From NCBI RefSeq assembly GCF_000378465.1, contig NZ_KB899911.1, positions 62,001 to 126,000 on the forward strand: a DNA stretch of 64,000 bases, given 5' to 3'. How positions within the stretch are numbered: the stretch's first letter is position 1; every line of letters starts with the position of its first letter. Shown here in pieces: positions 19,862 to 29,374 of the stretch. Under the pieces are notes generated by a model, which saw only the letters and a list, made by a program, of their open reading frames with translations, did no database searches and was not told the DNA's origin. Source of the DNA: Elioraea tepidiphila DSM 17972. GTDB taxonomy: Bacteria; Pseudomonadota; Alphaproteobacteria; Acetobacterales; Acetobacteraceae. Made by a program: the position numbers and the translations under genes.

Positions 19862-20731
19862 ATGGACGCCGTCGGCCGCATCGAGAAGGCTCTCTCCGCC
19901 GCCCTCGCGATCGCTGAAGCCCCGGGCCGCCCGCCGCGGCTGGCGGAGGCGATGAATTACGCCGTGTTCCCGCGCGGGGCGCGGGTGCGGCCGCGGCTCT
20001 GCCTGGCGGTGGCGGCTGCCTGCGGCGAGGACGTCCCCGAACTCACCGACGCCGCGGCCGCTGCGATCGAGCTTCTGCACTGCGCCTCGCTGGTGCATGA
20101 CGACCTGCCCTGCTTCGACGATGCCGCGGTGCGGCGCGGCAAGCCGGCGCTGCACGTCCAGTATGGCGAGCCGCTGGCGGTGCTGGCGGGCGATGCGCTG
20201 ATCGTGCTGGCGTTCCAGGCGCTCGCGCGGGCCGGCGCGGCCGAGCCCGCGCGGCTGGTCAGCCTGCTCGGCATCATCGGCGACTCGGTCGGCATGCCGT
20301 TCGGCATCGCCGCGGGGCAGGCCTGGGAGTGCGAGCCGCGCGTCGATCTCGGGGCCTATCAGCGCGCCAAGACCGGCTCGCTGTTCGCCTCGGCCTGCAT
20401 GGCCGGGGCGGCCGCCGCGGGGATGCCGGCGGCGCCGTGGCGCGCCCTCGGCGAGAAGCTCGGCGAGGCGTATCAGGTCGCCGACGACCTGCGCGACGCG
20501 GCCGCCGACGAGGAGGAGGCCGGCAAGACCACCGGCCGCGATGCCGTGCTCGGCCGGCCGAGCGCCGCGCTGACCCTCGGGATTCCCGCGGCCGTGCGTC
20601 ATCTGGAAGACCTCGTCGGCGAGGCGGCGGCCGCGATCCCCGACTGCCCCGGCCGCGAGTCGCTGGAGACGCTGATCCTGTTCGAGGCGCGGCGGCTGGT
20701 GCCGAAATCCCTGGCACTCTCCGCGGCGTGA
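19862..20731 (+). CDS. crtE: Geranylgeranyl diphosphate synthase
   Basis: Condenses isopentenyl diphosphate with allylic diphosphates to form the C20 precursor of carotenoids and of the bacteriochlorophyll tail. The 289 residues match the family. The first Asp-rich motif is HDDLPCFDD at residues 79-87, and the second is QVADDLRD near residue 220. The ATG has GGGAGGAGC upstream. The crtF start codon overlaps its stop codon (GTGA), so the pair is translationally coupled. It is driven by the PpsR-type promoter shared with crtD. Confidence 0.94.
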   Translation: MDAVGRIEKALSAALAIAEAPGRPPRLAEAMNYAVFPRGARVRPRLCLAVAAACGEDVPELTDAAAAAIELLHCASLVHDDLPCFDDAAVRRGKPALHVQYGEPLAVLAGDALIVLAFQALARAGAAEPARLVSLLGIIGDSVGMPFGIAAGQAWECEPRVDLGAYQRAKTGSLFASACMAGAAAAGMPAAPWRALGEKLGEAYQVADDLRDAAADEEEAGKTTGRDAVLGRPSAALTLGIPAAVRHLEDLVGEAAAAIPDCPGRESLETLILFEARRLVPKSLALSAA

Positions 20732-21915
20732 CGCCGGGGGCCGCCCTGACGGCCGGCGCCCTGCCTGGCTTCGGTCTCGTCTCCGCCTGGCGCGAGCGCG
20801 CGCTCGATCTGCGCGACCGCCTGCTCGGCTCGGCCGGGTTCCGCCGGCTCGCGCTCCGGCTGCCGCTGACGCGCGGCATCGCCCGGCGCGAGACGCGCGC
20901 GCTGTTCGATCTCTGCGCCGGCTTCGTCTACTCCCAGGTGCTCGCGGCCTGCGTGCGGCTCGACCTGTTCGCGGCGCTGCGCGCCGGGCCGCTGACCGCG
21001 GCCGAGGTCGCGCATCGCTCCGACCTGCCCGAGGAGGGCGCGCGCTGTCTGCTCGATGCCGCCGTATCGCTGCGGCTGCTCGCGCGCCGCGAGGGCGGAC
21101 GCTACGGCCTCGGCCCGCTCGGCGCTGTGGTCGCGGGCGAGCCCGGCATCGCGGCGATGGTGCGCCACCACGAGGCGCTCTATCGCGACCTCGCCGACCC
21201 GATCGCCCTGCTGCGCGCCGGGCGGGGCGAGGCGCTCGCCGCCTACTGGCCCTATGCGGGGGCGGCGGACGCGGCCGGGCTCGGGGCGGAGTCGGTGGCG
21301 GCCTATTCGGCGCTGATGGCCGCCTCGCAGCCGATGGTCGCGGCCGAGGTGCTGGCGGCCGTGCGCTTCGACCGGTTCCGCTGCCTGCTCGATGTCGGCG
21401 GCGGCGAGGGGGCGTTCCTCCAGGCGGTCGCGGCCGAACATCCGGGGCTGCGGCTGAAGCTGTTCGACCTGCCGGCGGTGATCGAGCGGGCGCGCGCCCG
21501 GTTCGCCGCGTCCGGGCTGATCGTCGAGGCGACGGCGGGGGATTTCCGCACCGATCCGCTGCCCGCAGGCGCCGACGCGATCTCGCTCGTGCGGGTGGTG
21601 CACGACCACGACGACGCGACCGCGCTCGCCCTGCTGAGGTCCGCGCGCCGGGCGCTCGCGCCGGGCGGCACGCTGATCCTGGCCGAGCCGATGTCGGACA
21701 CCCCGGGTGCCGAGCCGATCGGCGATGCGTATTTCGGCCTCTATCTGCTGGCGATGGGCCGCGGCCGGCCGCGCAGCGCGGCCCGGCTGGCCGAGCTGCT
21801 GACCGAGGCTGGGTTCGCCGCGCCGCGGCTGGCGCGCACCCGCACGCCGCTCCTGGTCCGGGTGCTGCTGGCCCGTCCAGCGCGCGAGGCATCCCTGAAT
21901 GTCAATCATGCTTGA
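20728..21915 (+). CDS. crtF: Demethylspheroidene/hydroxycarotenoid O-methyltransferase
   Basis: This 395-residue SAM-dependent enzyme methylates the C1 hydroxyl of carotenoids. It starts at a GTG overlapping the crtE stop. An N-terminal dimerisation/winged-helix segment (LFDLCAGFVYSQVLAACVRLDLF) precedes the methyltransferase fold: LLDVGGGEGAFLQAVA as motif I, LKLFDLPAVIERA, then SLVRVVHDHDDATALALL and GGTLILAEPMSD. Family members in other phototrophs have the same length and neighbours. Its last five codons overlap the first PpsR-like site of the bchC promoter. Confidence 0.93.
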   Translation: MTPGAALTAGALPGFGLVSAWRERALDLRDRLLGSAGFRRLALRLPLTRGIARRETRALFDLCAGFVYSQVLAACVRLDLFAALRAGPLTAAEVAHRSDLPEEGARCLLDAAVSLRLLARREGGRYGLGPLGAVVAGEPGIAAMVRHHEALYRDLADPIALLRAGRGEALAAYWPYAGAADAAGLGAESVAAYSALMAASQPMVAAEVLAAVRFDRFRCLLDVGGGEGAFLQAVAAEHPGLRLKLFDLPAVIERARARFAASGLIVEATAGDFRTDPLPAGADAISLVRVVHDHDDATALALLRSARRALAPGGTLILAEPMSDTPGAEPIGDAYFGLYLLAMGRGRPRSAARLAELLTEAGFAAPRLARTRTPLLVRVLLARPAREASLNVNHA

Positions 21916-21943
21916 CCTTCATGATCGTCAAGTTAGACTGACA
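21900..21943. promoter_or_regulatory. Paired PpsR/CrtJ-like sites upstream of bchC
   Basis: TGTCaatcatgcttGACc (21900-21917) and cGTCaagttagactGACA (21926-21943) each match TGTC-N10-GACA with one mismatch, and are separated by 8 bp. This paired 8-bp-spaced layout is the one described for bchC in Rhodobacter. Site 1 overlaps the end of crtF. The bchC GTG lies 18 bp after site 2, so the sites probably overlap the promoter. Confidence 0.75.
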
Positions 21944-21960
21944 CATGGGGAGGCAGACGC

Positions 21961-22908
21961 GTGGAGTCCCTGATGGACACCGTCGCCGTGCTGATGAAGG
22001 AACCGGAACGGCTGGCCTTGAGCCGGCTGGATCTGGCCGAGCCGGGCGAGGCCGACGTCGTGGTCGATGTCGCCTGGAGCGGGATCAGCACAGGCACCGA
22101 GCGTCTGCTCTGGTCGGGGCGGATGCCGCCCTTCCCCGGCATGGGCTACCCCCTCGTCCCCGGATACGAATCGGTCGGTCGCATCGCCGCGGCCGGATCG
22201 GCCTCAGGACGATCCGTCGGCGAGACGGTCTTCGTGCCCGGATCGACCGGGTTCCGCAACGCGCGCGGCCTGTTCGGCGGCGCGGCGTCGCGGCTGGTGG
22301 CAGCGGGCGCGCGCGTGGTGCCGATCGATGCCACGCTCGGCGATCTCGGCGTGCTGATCGCACTCGCCGCCACCGCGCATCATGCCTTCCCGATCGATGG
22401 GCCGCAGCCCGGGCTGATCGTCGGCCATGGCGTGCTGGGCCGGCTGATGGCGCGCATCGCGGTCGCCGCCGGCGCGGCGCCGGTCGTGTGGGAAACGAAT
22501 CCCGCGCGGCGCGGCAGCGCGCACGGCTACGCGGTGTGCGATCCCGCCGAGGACCCCCGCAAGGACTACCGGATCATCGCCGATGTCTCGGGCGACGCCG
22601 CGATCCTCGACGCTCTGGTCGCGCGGCTCGCGCCCGGCGGCGAGATCGTGCTCGCCGGCTTCTACAGCGACCGCCTCTCCTTCGCCTTCCCGCCGGCCTT
22701 CATGCGCGAGGCGCGGTTGCGCATCGCCGCGGAGTGGAAGCCCGCCGACCTCGTCTCCGTCAGCGCGCTGATCGCCGCGCATCGCCTCTCGCTCGACGGT
22801 CTCATCACGCATCGCGCGCCCGCACGCGATGCCGAGGCCGCCTACCGCACCGCATTCACCGACCCGGCCTGTCTGAAGATGGTGCTGGATTGGAGGGAGG
22901 TCCAATGA
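21961..22908 (+). CDS. bchC: 3-hydroxyethyl bacteriochlorophyllide a dehydrogenase
   Basis: This 315-residue medium-chain dehydrogenase oxidises the C3 hydroxyethyl group to acetyl, a late step to bacteriochlorophyll a. Features are GISTGTERLLWSGRMPPFPGMGYPLVPGYESVG near the start (key part GTERLLWSG) and a Rossmann turn LIVGHGVLGRLMARIAVAAGA. I chose GTG 21961 because GGGAGG sits 7 bp upstream; an in-frame ATG follows four codons later. It begins the bchCXYZ block, with the ATGA overlap into bchX, downstream of the paired PpsR-like sites. Confidence 0.93.
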   Translation: MESLMDTVAVLMKEPERLALSRLDLAEPGEADVVVDVAWSGISTGTERLLWSGRMPPFPGMGYPLVPGYESVGRIAAAGSASGRSVGETVFVPGSTGFRNARGLFGGAASRLVAAGARVVPIDATLGDLGVLIALAATAHHAFPIDGPQPGLIVGHGVLGRLMARIAVAAGAAPVVWETNPARRGSAHGYAVCDPAEDPRKDYRIIADVSGDAAILDALVARLAPGGEIVLAGFYSDRLSFAFPPAFMREARLRIAAEWKPADLVSVSALIAAHRLSLDGLITHRAPARDAEAAYRTAFTDPACLKMVLDWREVQ

Positions 22909-23924
22909 CCGTCATCCCCGCCGGCAAGCCCGTGCCGTCGCCGCAGCAGAGCCAGGCCAGCGCGTTGCGCGCCGAGGCCGCGATCGATCCGCCTCCGCCC
23001 GCGACCGGCACGCCGACGAAACAGACCCAGATCATCGCGATCTACGGCAAGGGCGGGATCGGCAAGTCGTTCACGCTGGCGAACCTCAGCTACATGATGG
23101 CGCAACAGGGCAAGCGCGTGCTGCTGATCGGCTGCGATCCCAAGTCCGACACCACCAGCCTGCTGTTCGGCGGCAAGTCCTGCCCGACCATCATCGAGAC
23201 CTCCTCGAAGAAGAAGGCCGCCGGCGAGGAGGTGAAGATCGGCGACGTGTGCTTCAAGCGCGACGGCGTGTTCGCGATGGAGCTCGGCGGCCCCGAGGTC
23301 GGGCGCGGCTGCGGCGGACGCGGCATCATCCACGGCTTCGAACTGCTCGAGAAGCTCGGCTTCCATCGCTGGGACTTCGACTACGTGCTGCTCGACTTCC
23401 TGGGCGATGTGGTGTGCGGCGGCTTCGGCCTGCCGATCGCGCGCGACATGTGCCAGAAGGTGATCATCGTCGGCTCGAACGACCTGCAGTCGCTCTACGT
23501 CGCCAACAATGTCTGCTCGGCGGTGGAGTACTTCCGCAAGCTCGGCGGCAATGTCGGCGTGGCGGGGATCGTCATCAACAAGGATGACGGCACGGGCGAG
23601 GCGGCGGCCTTCGCCGAGCATGCCGGCATCCCCGTGCTCGCCGCGATCCCGGCCGACGAGGACATCCGCCGCAAGAGCGCCAACTACGAGATCATCGGCA
23701 AACCCGGCGGCCGCTGGGGGCCGCTGTTCGAGGCGCTCGGCGTGCAGGTGGCGGAAGCCCCGCCGGTGCGCCCGAAGCCGCTCACCCAGGAGGAGCTGCT
23801 CGGCCTGTTCAGCGGCGAGACGGTGGGACGCGATGTCGTGCTCGATCCGGCGACGATCGAGGACATGTGCGCCGCCGATCTGATCGAGAAGCCCTCCCTC
23901 GAAGTCGTGTACGAGGGCGTGTGA
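22905..23924 (+). CDS. bchX: Chlorophyllide a reductase iron protein subunit X
   Basis: The NifH-like ATPase of chlorophyllide reductase delivers electrons to BchY-BchZ for reducing ring B of chlorophyllide a. The P-loop AIYGKGGIGKSFTLANLSYM (about residues 46-65) is intact. The Cys ligands of the inter-subunit 4Fe-4S cluster are expected in GGPEVGRGCGGRGII and DVVCGGFGLPIARDMC. The 339 residues are typical. It starts at an ATG overlapping the bchC stop and ends overlapping the bchY ATG, so translation is coupled throughout. Confidence 0.96.
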   Translation: MTVIPAGKPVPSPQQSQASALRAEAAIDPPPPATGTPTKQTQIIAIYGKGGIGKSFTLANLSYMMAQQGKRVLLIGCDPKSDTTSLLFGGKSCPTIIETSSKKKAAGEEVKIGDVCFKRDGVFAMELGGPEVGRGCGGRGIIHGFELLEKLGFHRWDFDYVLLDFLGDVVCGGFGLPIARDMCQKVIIVGSNDLQSLYVANNVCSAVEYFRKLGGNVGVAGIVINKDDGTGEAAAFAEHAGIPVLAAIPADEDIRRKSANYEIIGKPGGRWGPLFEALGVQVAEAPPVRPKPLTQEELLGLFSGETVGRDVVLDPATIEDMCAADLIEKPSLEVVYEGV

Positions 23925-25426
23925 TGGACGGCGGCGCCGCCCCTCGTCCGCCTCCCGACACCGGCTGTCATGGCGGCCGCGAGACGATGCGCGAGGCTGC
24001 GCGCGCGGCCGGCAAGAGCACGACGATGGACCGGCTCGCCGCCGACTATCCGCGCGGGCCCCACGACCAGCCGCAGTCGATGTGCCCGGCCTTCGGCAGC
24101 TTGCGCGTGGGCCTGCGCATGCGCCGCGTGGCGACGATCCTCTCGGGCTCGGCCTGCTGCGTCTATGGCCTGACCTTCACCAGCCACTTCTATGGCGCGC
24201 GCCGCACCGTGGGCTATGTGCCGTTCAACAGCGAGACCCTCGTCACCGGCAAGCTGTTCGAGGACATCCGCGAGGCCGTGCACAAGGCGGCCGACCCGGA
24301 GCAGGTCGACGCGGTGGTCATCACCAATCTCTGCGTGCCCACGGCCTCGGGCGTGCCGCTCGATCTGTTGCCGAAGCAGATCAACGGCGTGCGCATCATC
24401 GGCATCGACGTGCCCGGGTTCGGCGTGCCGACCCATGCCGAGGCGAAGGATGTGCTCGCCGGCGCGATGCTGGCCTATGCGCGCCGCGAGGCCGAGGCCG
24501 GACCCGTGGCGCGGCCGCGCGACCAGGCCGATCTGCCGACCGTGTCGCTGATCGGCGAGCTGTTCCCGGCCGATCCGGTCGGGATCGGCGCGCTGCTCGC
24601 ACCCATGGGGCTGGCGGTCGGCCCGACCACGCCGGCGCGCGAATGGCGTGATCTCTACGGCGCGCTCGACTGCGTCGCGGTGGCGGCCGTGCATCCGTTC
24701 TATGTGGCCGCGGTGCGCGAGTTCCGCGCCGCCGGCCGCCCCGTCGTCGGCTCCGGGCCGGTCGGCGTGGAAGGCACGTCAGTATGGCTGGATGCGGTCG
24801 GAACCGCGGCGGGCGTGGGTGCCGAGAAGATCGACGCGGCGAAGGCGCGCGCGCTGCCCGCGATCGCGAGCGCGCTCAAGGCCGCGCCGATCGACGCGAC
24901 CGTCACGGTCTCGGGCTACGAGGGCTCGGAACTGCTGGTCGCGCGGCTGCTGATCGAGGCGGGGGCGCGCGTGCCCTATGTCGGCACGGCCTGCCCGCGC
25001 ACGGAATGGTCGGCGGACGATCGCGCCTGGCTCGAGGCGCGCGGGGTACACGTGCAGTACCGCGCCTCGCTGGAACAGGACATCGCCGCGATGCTGGAGG
25101 TGCGGCCTGATCTCGCGCTCGGCACGACCCCGGTGGTGCAGAAGGCGAAGGAAGCGGCGATCCCGGCGCTCTACTTCACCAACATGGTCTCGGCCCGGCC
25201 GCTGTTCGGCCCGGCCGGTGCGGGATCGATCGCCGGCATCGTCGCCGCCCAGACGCGCGGAGCCGAACGGTTCCGCCGCATGGTGTCGTTCTTCGATGGC
25301 GTCGGCACGGCGACCGGGCCGGGCTATGGCTGGAAGGACATTCCCGCCGAGCCTGCCGGCTTCCGCGACCGGCAGAAGCGCCTGCGCGCCGCGCGCGCCA
25401 AGGCCGAAGAAGCGGTGGGGACGTAG
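23924..25426 (+). CDS. bchY: Chlorophyllide a reductase subunit Y
   Basis: BchY is the NifD-like half of the catalytic (BchYZ)2 complex. The 500 residues include conserved Cys positions that can ligate the 4Fe-4S cluster: SMCPAFGSLRVGLRMRR, ATILSGSACCVYGLTFTSHF and VITNLCVPTASGVPLDLLP. I chose the ATG that overlaps the bchX stop (TGATG); a second in-frame ATG follows about 22 codons later. The C-terminus FFDGVGTATGPGYGWKDIP is family-typical. bchZ follows after 3 bp. Confidence 0.95.
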   Translation: MDGGAAPRPPPDTGCHGGRETMREAARAAGKSTTMDRLAADYPRGPHDQPQSMCPAFGSLRVGLRMRRVATILSGSACCVYGLTFTSHFYGARRTVGYVPFNSETLVTGKLFEDIREAVHKAADPEQVDAVVITNLCVPTASGVPLDLLPKQINGVRIIGIDVPGFGVPTHAEAKDVLAGAMLAYARREAEAGPVARPRDQADLPTVSLIGELFPADPVGIGALLAPMGLAVGPTTPAREWRDLYGALDCVAVAAVHPFYVAAVREFRAAGRPVVGSGPVGVEGTSVWLDAVGTAAGVGAEKIDAAKARALPAIASALKAAPIDATVTVSGYEGSELLVARLLIEAGARVPYVGTACPRTEWSADDRAWLEARGVHVQYRASLEQDIAAMLEVRPDLALGTTPVVQKAKEAAIPALYFTNMVSARPLFGPAGAGSIAGIVAAQTRGAERFRRMVSFFDGVGTATGPGYGWKDIPAEPAGFRDRQKRLRAARAKAEEAVGT

Positions 25427-25429
25427 GCC

Positions 25430-26875
25430 ATGCTCGTCCTCGATCATGATCGCGCCGGCGGCTACTGGGGCTGCGTCTACGCCTTCACCGCGGTGCGGGG
25501 CCTGCGCGTGGTGATCGACGGCCCGGTCGGCTGCGAGAACCTGCCCGTCACCGCGGTGCTGCACTACACGGATGCGCTGCCGCCGCACGAGCTGCCGATC
25601 GCGGTCACGGGCCTCGACGAGGACGCGCTGTCGCAGAACGGCACGGAACAGCTCCTCAAGCGCGCCGACGAGACGGGCGATGTCGAGCTGCCCTCGGTCG
25701 TCGTCACCGGCTCGATCGCCGAGATGATCGGCGGCGGCGTGACACCCGAGGGATCGAGCCTCAAGCGGTTCATTCCGCGCACCATCGACGAGGATCAGTG
25801 GCAGGCCGCCGATCGCGCGATCTACTGGCTCTGGACCGAGTTCGGGCTGAAGAAGCCGAAGGTGCGCAAGGCGCGCGCCGAGGGTGCCAAGCCGCGCGTG
25901 AACATCATCGGGCCGATCTACGGCACCTTCAACATGCCGTCCGATCTCGCCGAGATCCGGCGCCTGGTCGAGGGGATCGGCTGCGAGGTGAACCAGGTGT
26001 TCCCGCTGGGTGCGCATCTCGACGAGATTCCGCGCCTCGCGGATGCCGACGTGAACATCTGCCTGTACCGCGAGTTCGGCCGCAAGCTCTGCGAGGCGCT
26101 CGACCGGCCGTATCTCCAGGCGCCGATCGGCCTGTTCGCGACCACCAACTTCCTGCGCACGCTGGGCGAACTGGTGGGCGTCGATCCCGAGCCCTTCATC
26201 GCGCGCGAGAAGCACACCACGATCAAGCCGATCTGGGATCTCTGGCGGAGCGTCACCCAGGACTTCTTCGCCTCCGCCTCCTTCGCCGTGGTGGCCTCCG
26301 AGACCTACACGCGCGGACTGAAGCGCTTCCTCGAGGACGAGATGGGCGTGCCCTGCGCCTTCGCCTTCGCGCGCAAGCCCGGGCACAAGCCCGACAACGC
26401 CGCCGTGCGCGAGGCGATGCGCAAGACGCCGCCGCTGGTCCTGTTCGGATCCTACAACGAGCGCATGTACGCCGCCGAACTGAAGTCGCGCGCGATGTAC
26501 ATCCCGGCCTCGTTCCCGGGCGCGATCATCCGCCGCGCCACCGGCACGCCGTTCATGGGCTACGCGGGGGCCACCTACATCATCCAGGAATACTGCAACG
26601 CGCTGTTCGACGCGCTGTTCCACATCCTGCCGCTGGGCACGGATCTCGACCGGATCGAGGCGACGCCGGCGCGCGCGAGCCAGCCCTGGGACGACGAGGC
26701 GCGCGAGCTGCTCGATGTGCATCTCGAATCCGAGCCGTTCCTGGTGCGCATCTCGGCGGCCAAGCGGCTGCGCGAGCGGATCGAGCGCGCGGCCCGCGAG
26801 GCGGGCGAGACCCGCGTGACGGTGGAGCGTGCCGCGCGCGTGCTCGCCGACCAGCTCCAGGGGGTGCCGGCATGA
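25430..26875 (+). CDS. bchZ: Chlorophyllide a reductase subunit Z
   Basis: BchZ is the NifK-like partner of BchY and completes the substrate-binding site and 4Fe-4S cluster. The 481 residues include [40 protein letters not shown], and [20 protein letters not shown]. The ATG lies 3 bp after bchY. It is followed by 153 bp before pufB, which holds no recognisable pufQ; a 54-codon open stretch starting in the bchZ stop (ATGA, 26872) lacks a membrane helix. bchZ therefore appears to connect directly to puf. Confidence 0.96.
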   Translation: MLVLDHDRAGGYWGCVYAFTAVRGLRVVIDGPVGCENLPVTAVLHYTDALPPHELPIAVTGLDEDALSQNGTEQLLKRADETGDVELPSVVVTGSIAEMIGGGVTPEGSSLKRFIPRTIDEDQWQAADRAIYWLWTEFGLKKPKVRKARAEGAKPRVNIIGPIYGTFNMPSDLAEIRRLVEGIGCEVNQVFPLGAHLDEIPRLADADVNICLYREFGRKLCEALDRPYLQAPIGLFATTNFLRTLGELVGVDPEPFIAREKHTTIKPIWDLWRSVTQDFFASASFAVVASETYTRGLKRFLEDEMGVPCAFAFARKPGHKPDNAAVREAMRKTPPLVLFGSYNERMYAAELKSRAMYIPASFPGAIIRRATGTPFMGYAGATYIIQEYCNALFDALFHILPLGTDLDRIEATPARASQPWDDEARELLDVHLESEPFLVRISAAKRLRERIERAAREAGETRVTVERAARVLADQLQGVPA

Positions 26876-27028
26876 CGCGGCATCCCGTCCCCTTCCCGGT
26901 GCGGAGGGCGAACGGTCGCCCAGCGCACCGGACCACCGATCGGCGACGGTGCGACCCACCGTTCCGATCCCCGCCGCGCGGGACTAGCGCGGTAACGGCC
27001 GCAAGGCCATCAGCCAAGAGGTACCGAA

Positions 27029-27244
27029 ATGGCTGATCGAACCGACGGCTCGCTGTCGGGGCTGACGGAACACGAGGCGAAGGAATTCCACGGAGTCTTC
27101 ACCTCGAGCTTCGTCATCTTCACGGTCGTCGCCGTCATCGCTCACATCCTCGTCTGGATGTGGCGTCCCTGGCTGCCACCCGTTGGCGGGTGGCGGCAGT
27201 CGATGATCGACGGTGCCGCCACCGTCGCGTCCTACCTGACCTAG
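27029..27244 (+). CDS. pufB: LH1 antenna beta polypeptide
   Basis: The 71-residue beta chain binds bacteriochlorophyll in the ring around the reaction centre. The N-terminal [17 protein letters not shown] leads into one helix, [23 protein letters not shown], whose [11 protein letters not shown] His ligates bacteriochlorophyll. Residues after [10 protein letters not shown] form an extra tail of about 18 residues ([16 protein letters not shown]), longer than many LH1 beta chains. The AAGAGG ribosome site is 8 bp upstream. It is the first gene of pufBALMC. Confidence 0.95.
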   Translation: MADRTDGSLSGLTEHEAKEFHGVFTSSFVIFTVVAVIAHILVWMWRPWLPPVGGWRQSMIDGAATVASYLT

Positions 27245-27257
27245 GGAGGGTCCCGAC

Positions 27258-27440
27258 ATGTGGCGAATCTGGTTGATCTTCGATCCGCGCCGGGTGCTGG
27301 TCGCACTCGGTGTGTTCCTGCTGGTCCTGGCGTTGCTGATCCACTTCATCCTGCTCAGCACCGACAGGTTCAACTGGCTGGACGGGCCGCGTCGCACTGC
27401 GATGGTGACCTACGACACCTCGCAGGTGATGCCGACCTAG
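27258..27440 (+). CDS. pufA: LH1 antenna alpha polypeptide
   Basis: The 60-residue alpha chain pairs with PufB in the LH1 ring. The N-terminus [20 protein letters not shown] is canonical. The helix contains the bacteriochlorophyll-binding His in [16 protein letters not shown], with the Trp after it contributing to the Qy red shift in LH1. A short polar tail ends DTSQVMPT. Spacing is 13 bp from pufB, with AGGGAGGG before the ATG. A stem-loop follows, before pufL. Confidence 0.96.
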   Translation: MWRIWLIFDPRRVLVALGVFLLVLALLIHFILLSTDRFNWLDGPRRTAMVTYDTSQVMPT

Positions 27441-27455
27441 CGGCGACCGCCGGAT

Positions 27456-27491
27456 GACGGGCGGGCGCGGCGTTGCCGTGCCGGGCCCGTC
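27456..27491 (+). other. Intercistronic stem-loop between pufA and pufL
   Basis: GACGGGC (27456-27462) pairs with GCCCGTC (27485-27491), and an inner GCGCGGC-GTT-GCCGTGC arm pairs with one G-U. In Rhodobacter a hairpin at this place protects pufBA mRNA from decay and keeps antenna message above LM message. The same role here is inferred from position and structure; there is no U-tract. Confidence 0.65.
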
Positions 27492-27550
27492 CGTCTCCGG
27501 CATCCCGCGCCCGGCCCGCCCGCTCTCGATCAGGCAAGGGGAAACCCACC

Positions 27551-28375
27551 ATGGCGATGCTCAGCTTCGAGAAGAAGTACCGGGTGCGAGGGGGAACCCT
27601 CGTCGGCGGTGATCTCTTCGATTTCTGGGTCGGGCCGTTCTATGTCGGCTTCTTCGGCGTCACGACCATCTTCTTCACGGTGCTCGGCACGCTGCTGATC
27701 CTCTACGGCGCGGCGCTGCAGGGCACGTTCAATGTCTGGACGATCAACATCGCCCCGCCCGACCTGAAATACGGTCTCGCCTTCGCGCCGATCAAGGAAG
27801 GTGGGCTCTGGCAGCTCATCACCATCTGCGCGATCGGCGCCTTCGTCTCCTGGGCGCTGCGCCAGGCCGAGATCAGCCGCAAGCTCGGCATGGGCTACCA
27901 CATCCCGATCGCCTATGGCGTGGCGGTGTTCGCCTACATCACGCTGGTGGTGATCCGCCCGCTGCTGATGGGCGCCTGGGGGCACGGCTTCCCCTACGGC
28001 ATCTTCAGCCATCTCGATTGGGTCTCGAACGTCGGCTACCAGTACCTGCACTTCCACTACAATCCGGCGCACATGATCGCGATCTCGTTCTTCTTCGCGA
28101 CCGTGCTCGCGCTCAGCCTGCATGGCGCGCTGGTGCTCTCCGCGCTGAACCCGCCCAAGGGCGAGCCGGTGAAGACGCCGGAGCACGAGAACACCTTCTT
28201 CCGCGACCTGATCGGCTACTCGATCGGCACGCTCGGTATCCATCGCCTCGGGCTGTTCCTCGCGCTGTCCGCGGGGTTCTGGAGTGCCGTCTGCATCGTC
28301 ATCTCGGGTCCGTTCTGGACCCGCGGCTGGCCGGAATGGTGGGGCTGGTGGCTCAACCTTCCGATCTGGTCGTAA
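27551..28375 (+). CDS. pufL: Photosynthetic reaction centre L subunit
   Basis: The 274-residue L chain holds half of the reaction centre cofactors. Five membrane helices are visible. Signatures are [20 protein letters not shown] at the start, [40 protein letters not shown] (special-pair His) and [20 protein letters not shown] (the Fe/QB-side His residues). The ATG at 27551 follows AAGGGGAAACCCACC. pufM starts 18 bp downstream. Confidence 0.97.
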   Translation: MAMLSFEKKYRVRGGTLVGGDLFDFWVGPFYVGFFGVTTIFFTVLGTLLILYGAALQGTFNVWTINIAPPDLKYGLAFAPIKEGGLWQLITICAIGAFVSWALRQAEISRKLGMGYHIPIAYGVAVFAYITLVVIRPLLMGAWGHGFPYGIFSHLDWVSNVGYQYLHFHYNPAHMIAISFFFATVLALSLHGALVLSALNPPKGEPVKTPEHENTFFRDLIGYSIGTLGIHRLGLFLALSAGFWSAVCIVISGPFWTRGWPEWWGWWLNLPIWS

Positions 28376-28393
28376 GGCACGGGAGCGACACCG

Positions 28394-29374
28394 ATGGCCG
28401 AATACCAGAACATCTTCACCCGGGTGATCGTGCATGGCCCGACACCCTATCCGGGCGTGCCCCTGCCGAAGGGCGACTCGCCGCGCACGGGACCCGCGAG
28501 CTTCCAGCGCGTGCTCGGCAAGATCGGCGATGCGCAGCTCGGGCCGATCTATCTCGGCTGGCTGGGCACGCTGTCGATCGCGTTCTTCCTGGTCGCCTTC
28601 GTCACGATCGGGCTCAACATGTGGGCCTCCGTGCGCTGGGATCCGGTGCAGTTCGTCCGTCAGCTCTTCTGGCTCGGGCTCGAGCCGCCGCCGGCGCATT
28701 ACGGGCTGCGGCTGCCGCCGATGCATGACGGGGGCTGGTGGCTGTTCGCGGGGTTCTTCCTCACGCTGTCGATCCTGCTCTGGTGGGCGCGCACCTATCG
28801 CCGCGCGCGTCAGCTCGGCATGGGCACGCATGTGGCCTGGGCCTTCGCCGCGGCGATCTGGCTCTACCTGGTGCTGGGCTTCATCCGCCCGCTGCTGATG
28901 GGAAGCTGGTCGGAGGCGGTGCCGTTCGGGATCTTCCCGCATCTCGATTGGACGGCGGCGTTCTCGATCCGCTACGGCAACCTCTTCTACAACCCGTTCC
29001 ACGCACTCTCGATCGTCTTCCTCTACGGCTCGACGCTCCTGTTCGCGATGCACGGCGCGACCATCCTCGCCGTCTCCCGCTACGGCGGCGAGCGCGAGAT
29101 CGAGCAGACGCTCGATCGCGGCACGGCGGCCGAGCGTGCCGCCCTGTTCTGGCGCTGGACCATGGGCTTCAACGCGACGATGGAGAGCATCCATCGCTGG
29201 GCCTGGTGGTTCGCGGTGCTGTGCCCGCTGACCGGCGGCATCGGCATCCTGCTCACCGGCACGGTGGTGGACAACTGGTACCTCTGGGCGGTGAAGCACG
29301 GCTTCGCGCCGATGTACGATCCGATCGTCCCCGGAATGGCCGACCCGGCCGCAGCCGCAGGAGCGATGCGATGA
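28394..29374 (+). CDS. pufM: Photosynthetic reaction centre M subunit
   Basis: The 326-residue M chain pairs with PufL and binds the special pair, the active-branch QA quinone and the non-haem iron. Family motifs are [56 protein letters not shown] and [18 protein letters not shown]. The C-terminus carries a short Ala-rich extension ([12 protein letters not shown]), as in species whose reaction centre binds the PufC cytochrome. The ATGA overlap couples it to pufC. Confidence 0.97.
   Translation: MAEYQNIFTRVIVHGPTPYPGVPLPKGDSPRTGPASFQRVLGKIGDAQLGPIYLGWLGTLSIAFFLVAFVTIGLNMWASVRWDPVQFVRQLFWLGLEPPPAHYGLRLPPMHDGGWWLFAGFFLTLSILLWWARTYRRARQLGMGTHVAWAFAAAIWLYLVLGFIRPLLMGSWSEAVPFGIFPHLDWTAAFSIRYGNLFYNPFHALSIVFLYGSTLLFAMHGATILAVSRYGGEREIEQTLDRGTAAERAALFWRWTMGFNATMESIHRWAWWFAVLCPLTGGIGILLTGTVVDNWYLWAVKHGFAPMYDPIVPGMADPAAAAGAMR

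Noticed and set aside
26872-27036. 54-codon frame starting in the bchZ stop codon as a possible pufQ
   Set aside because: It lacks the membrane helix of PufQ and has a basic, Pro-rich composition. It also overlaps the pufB start.
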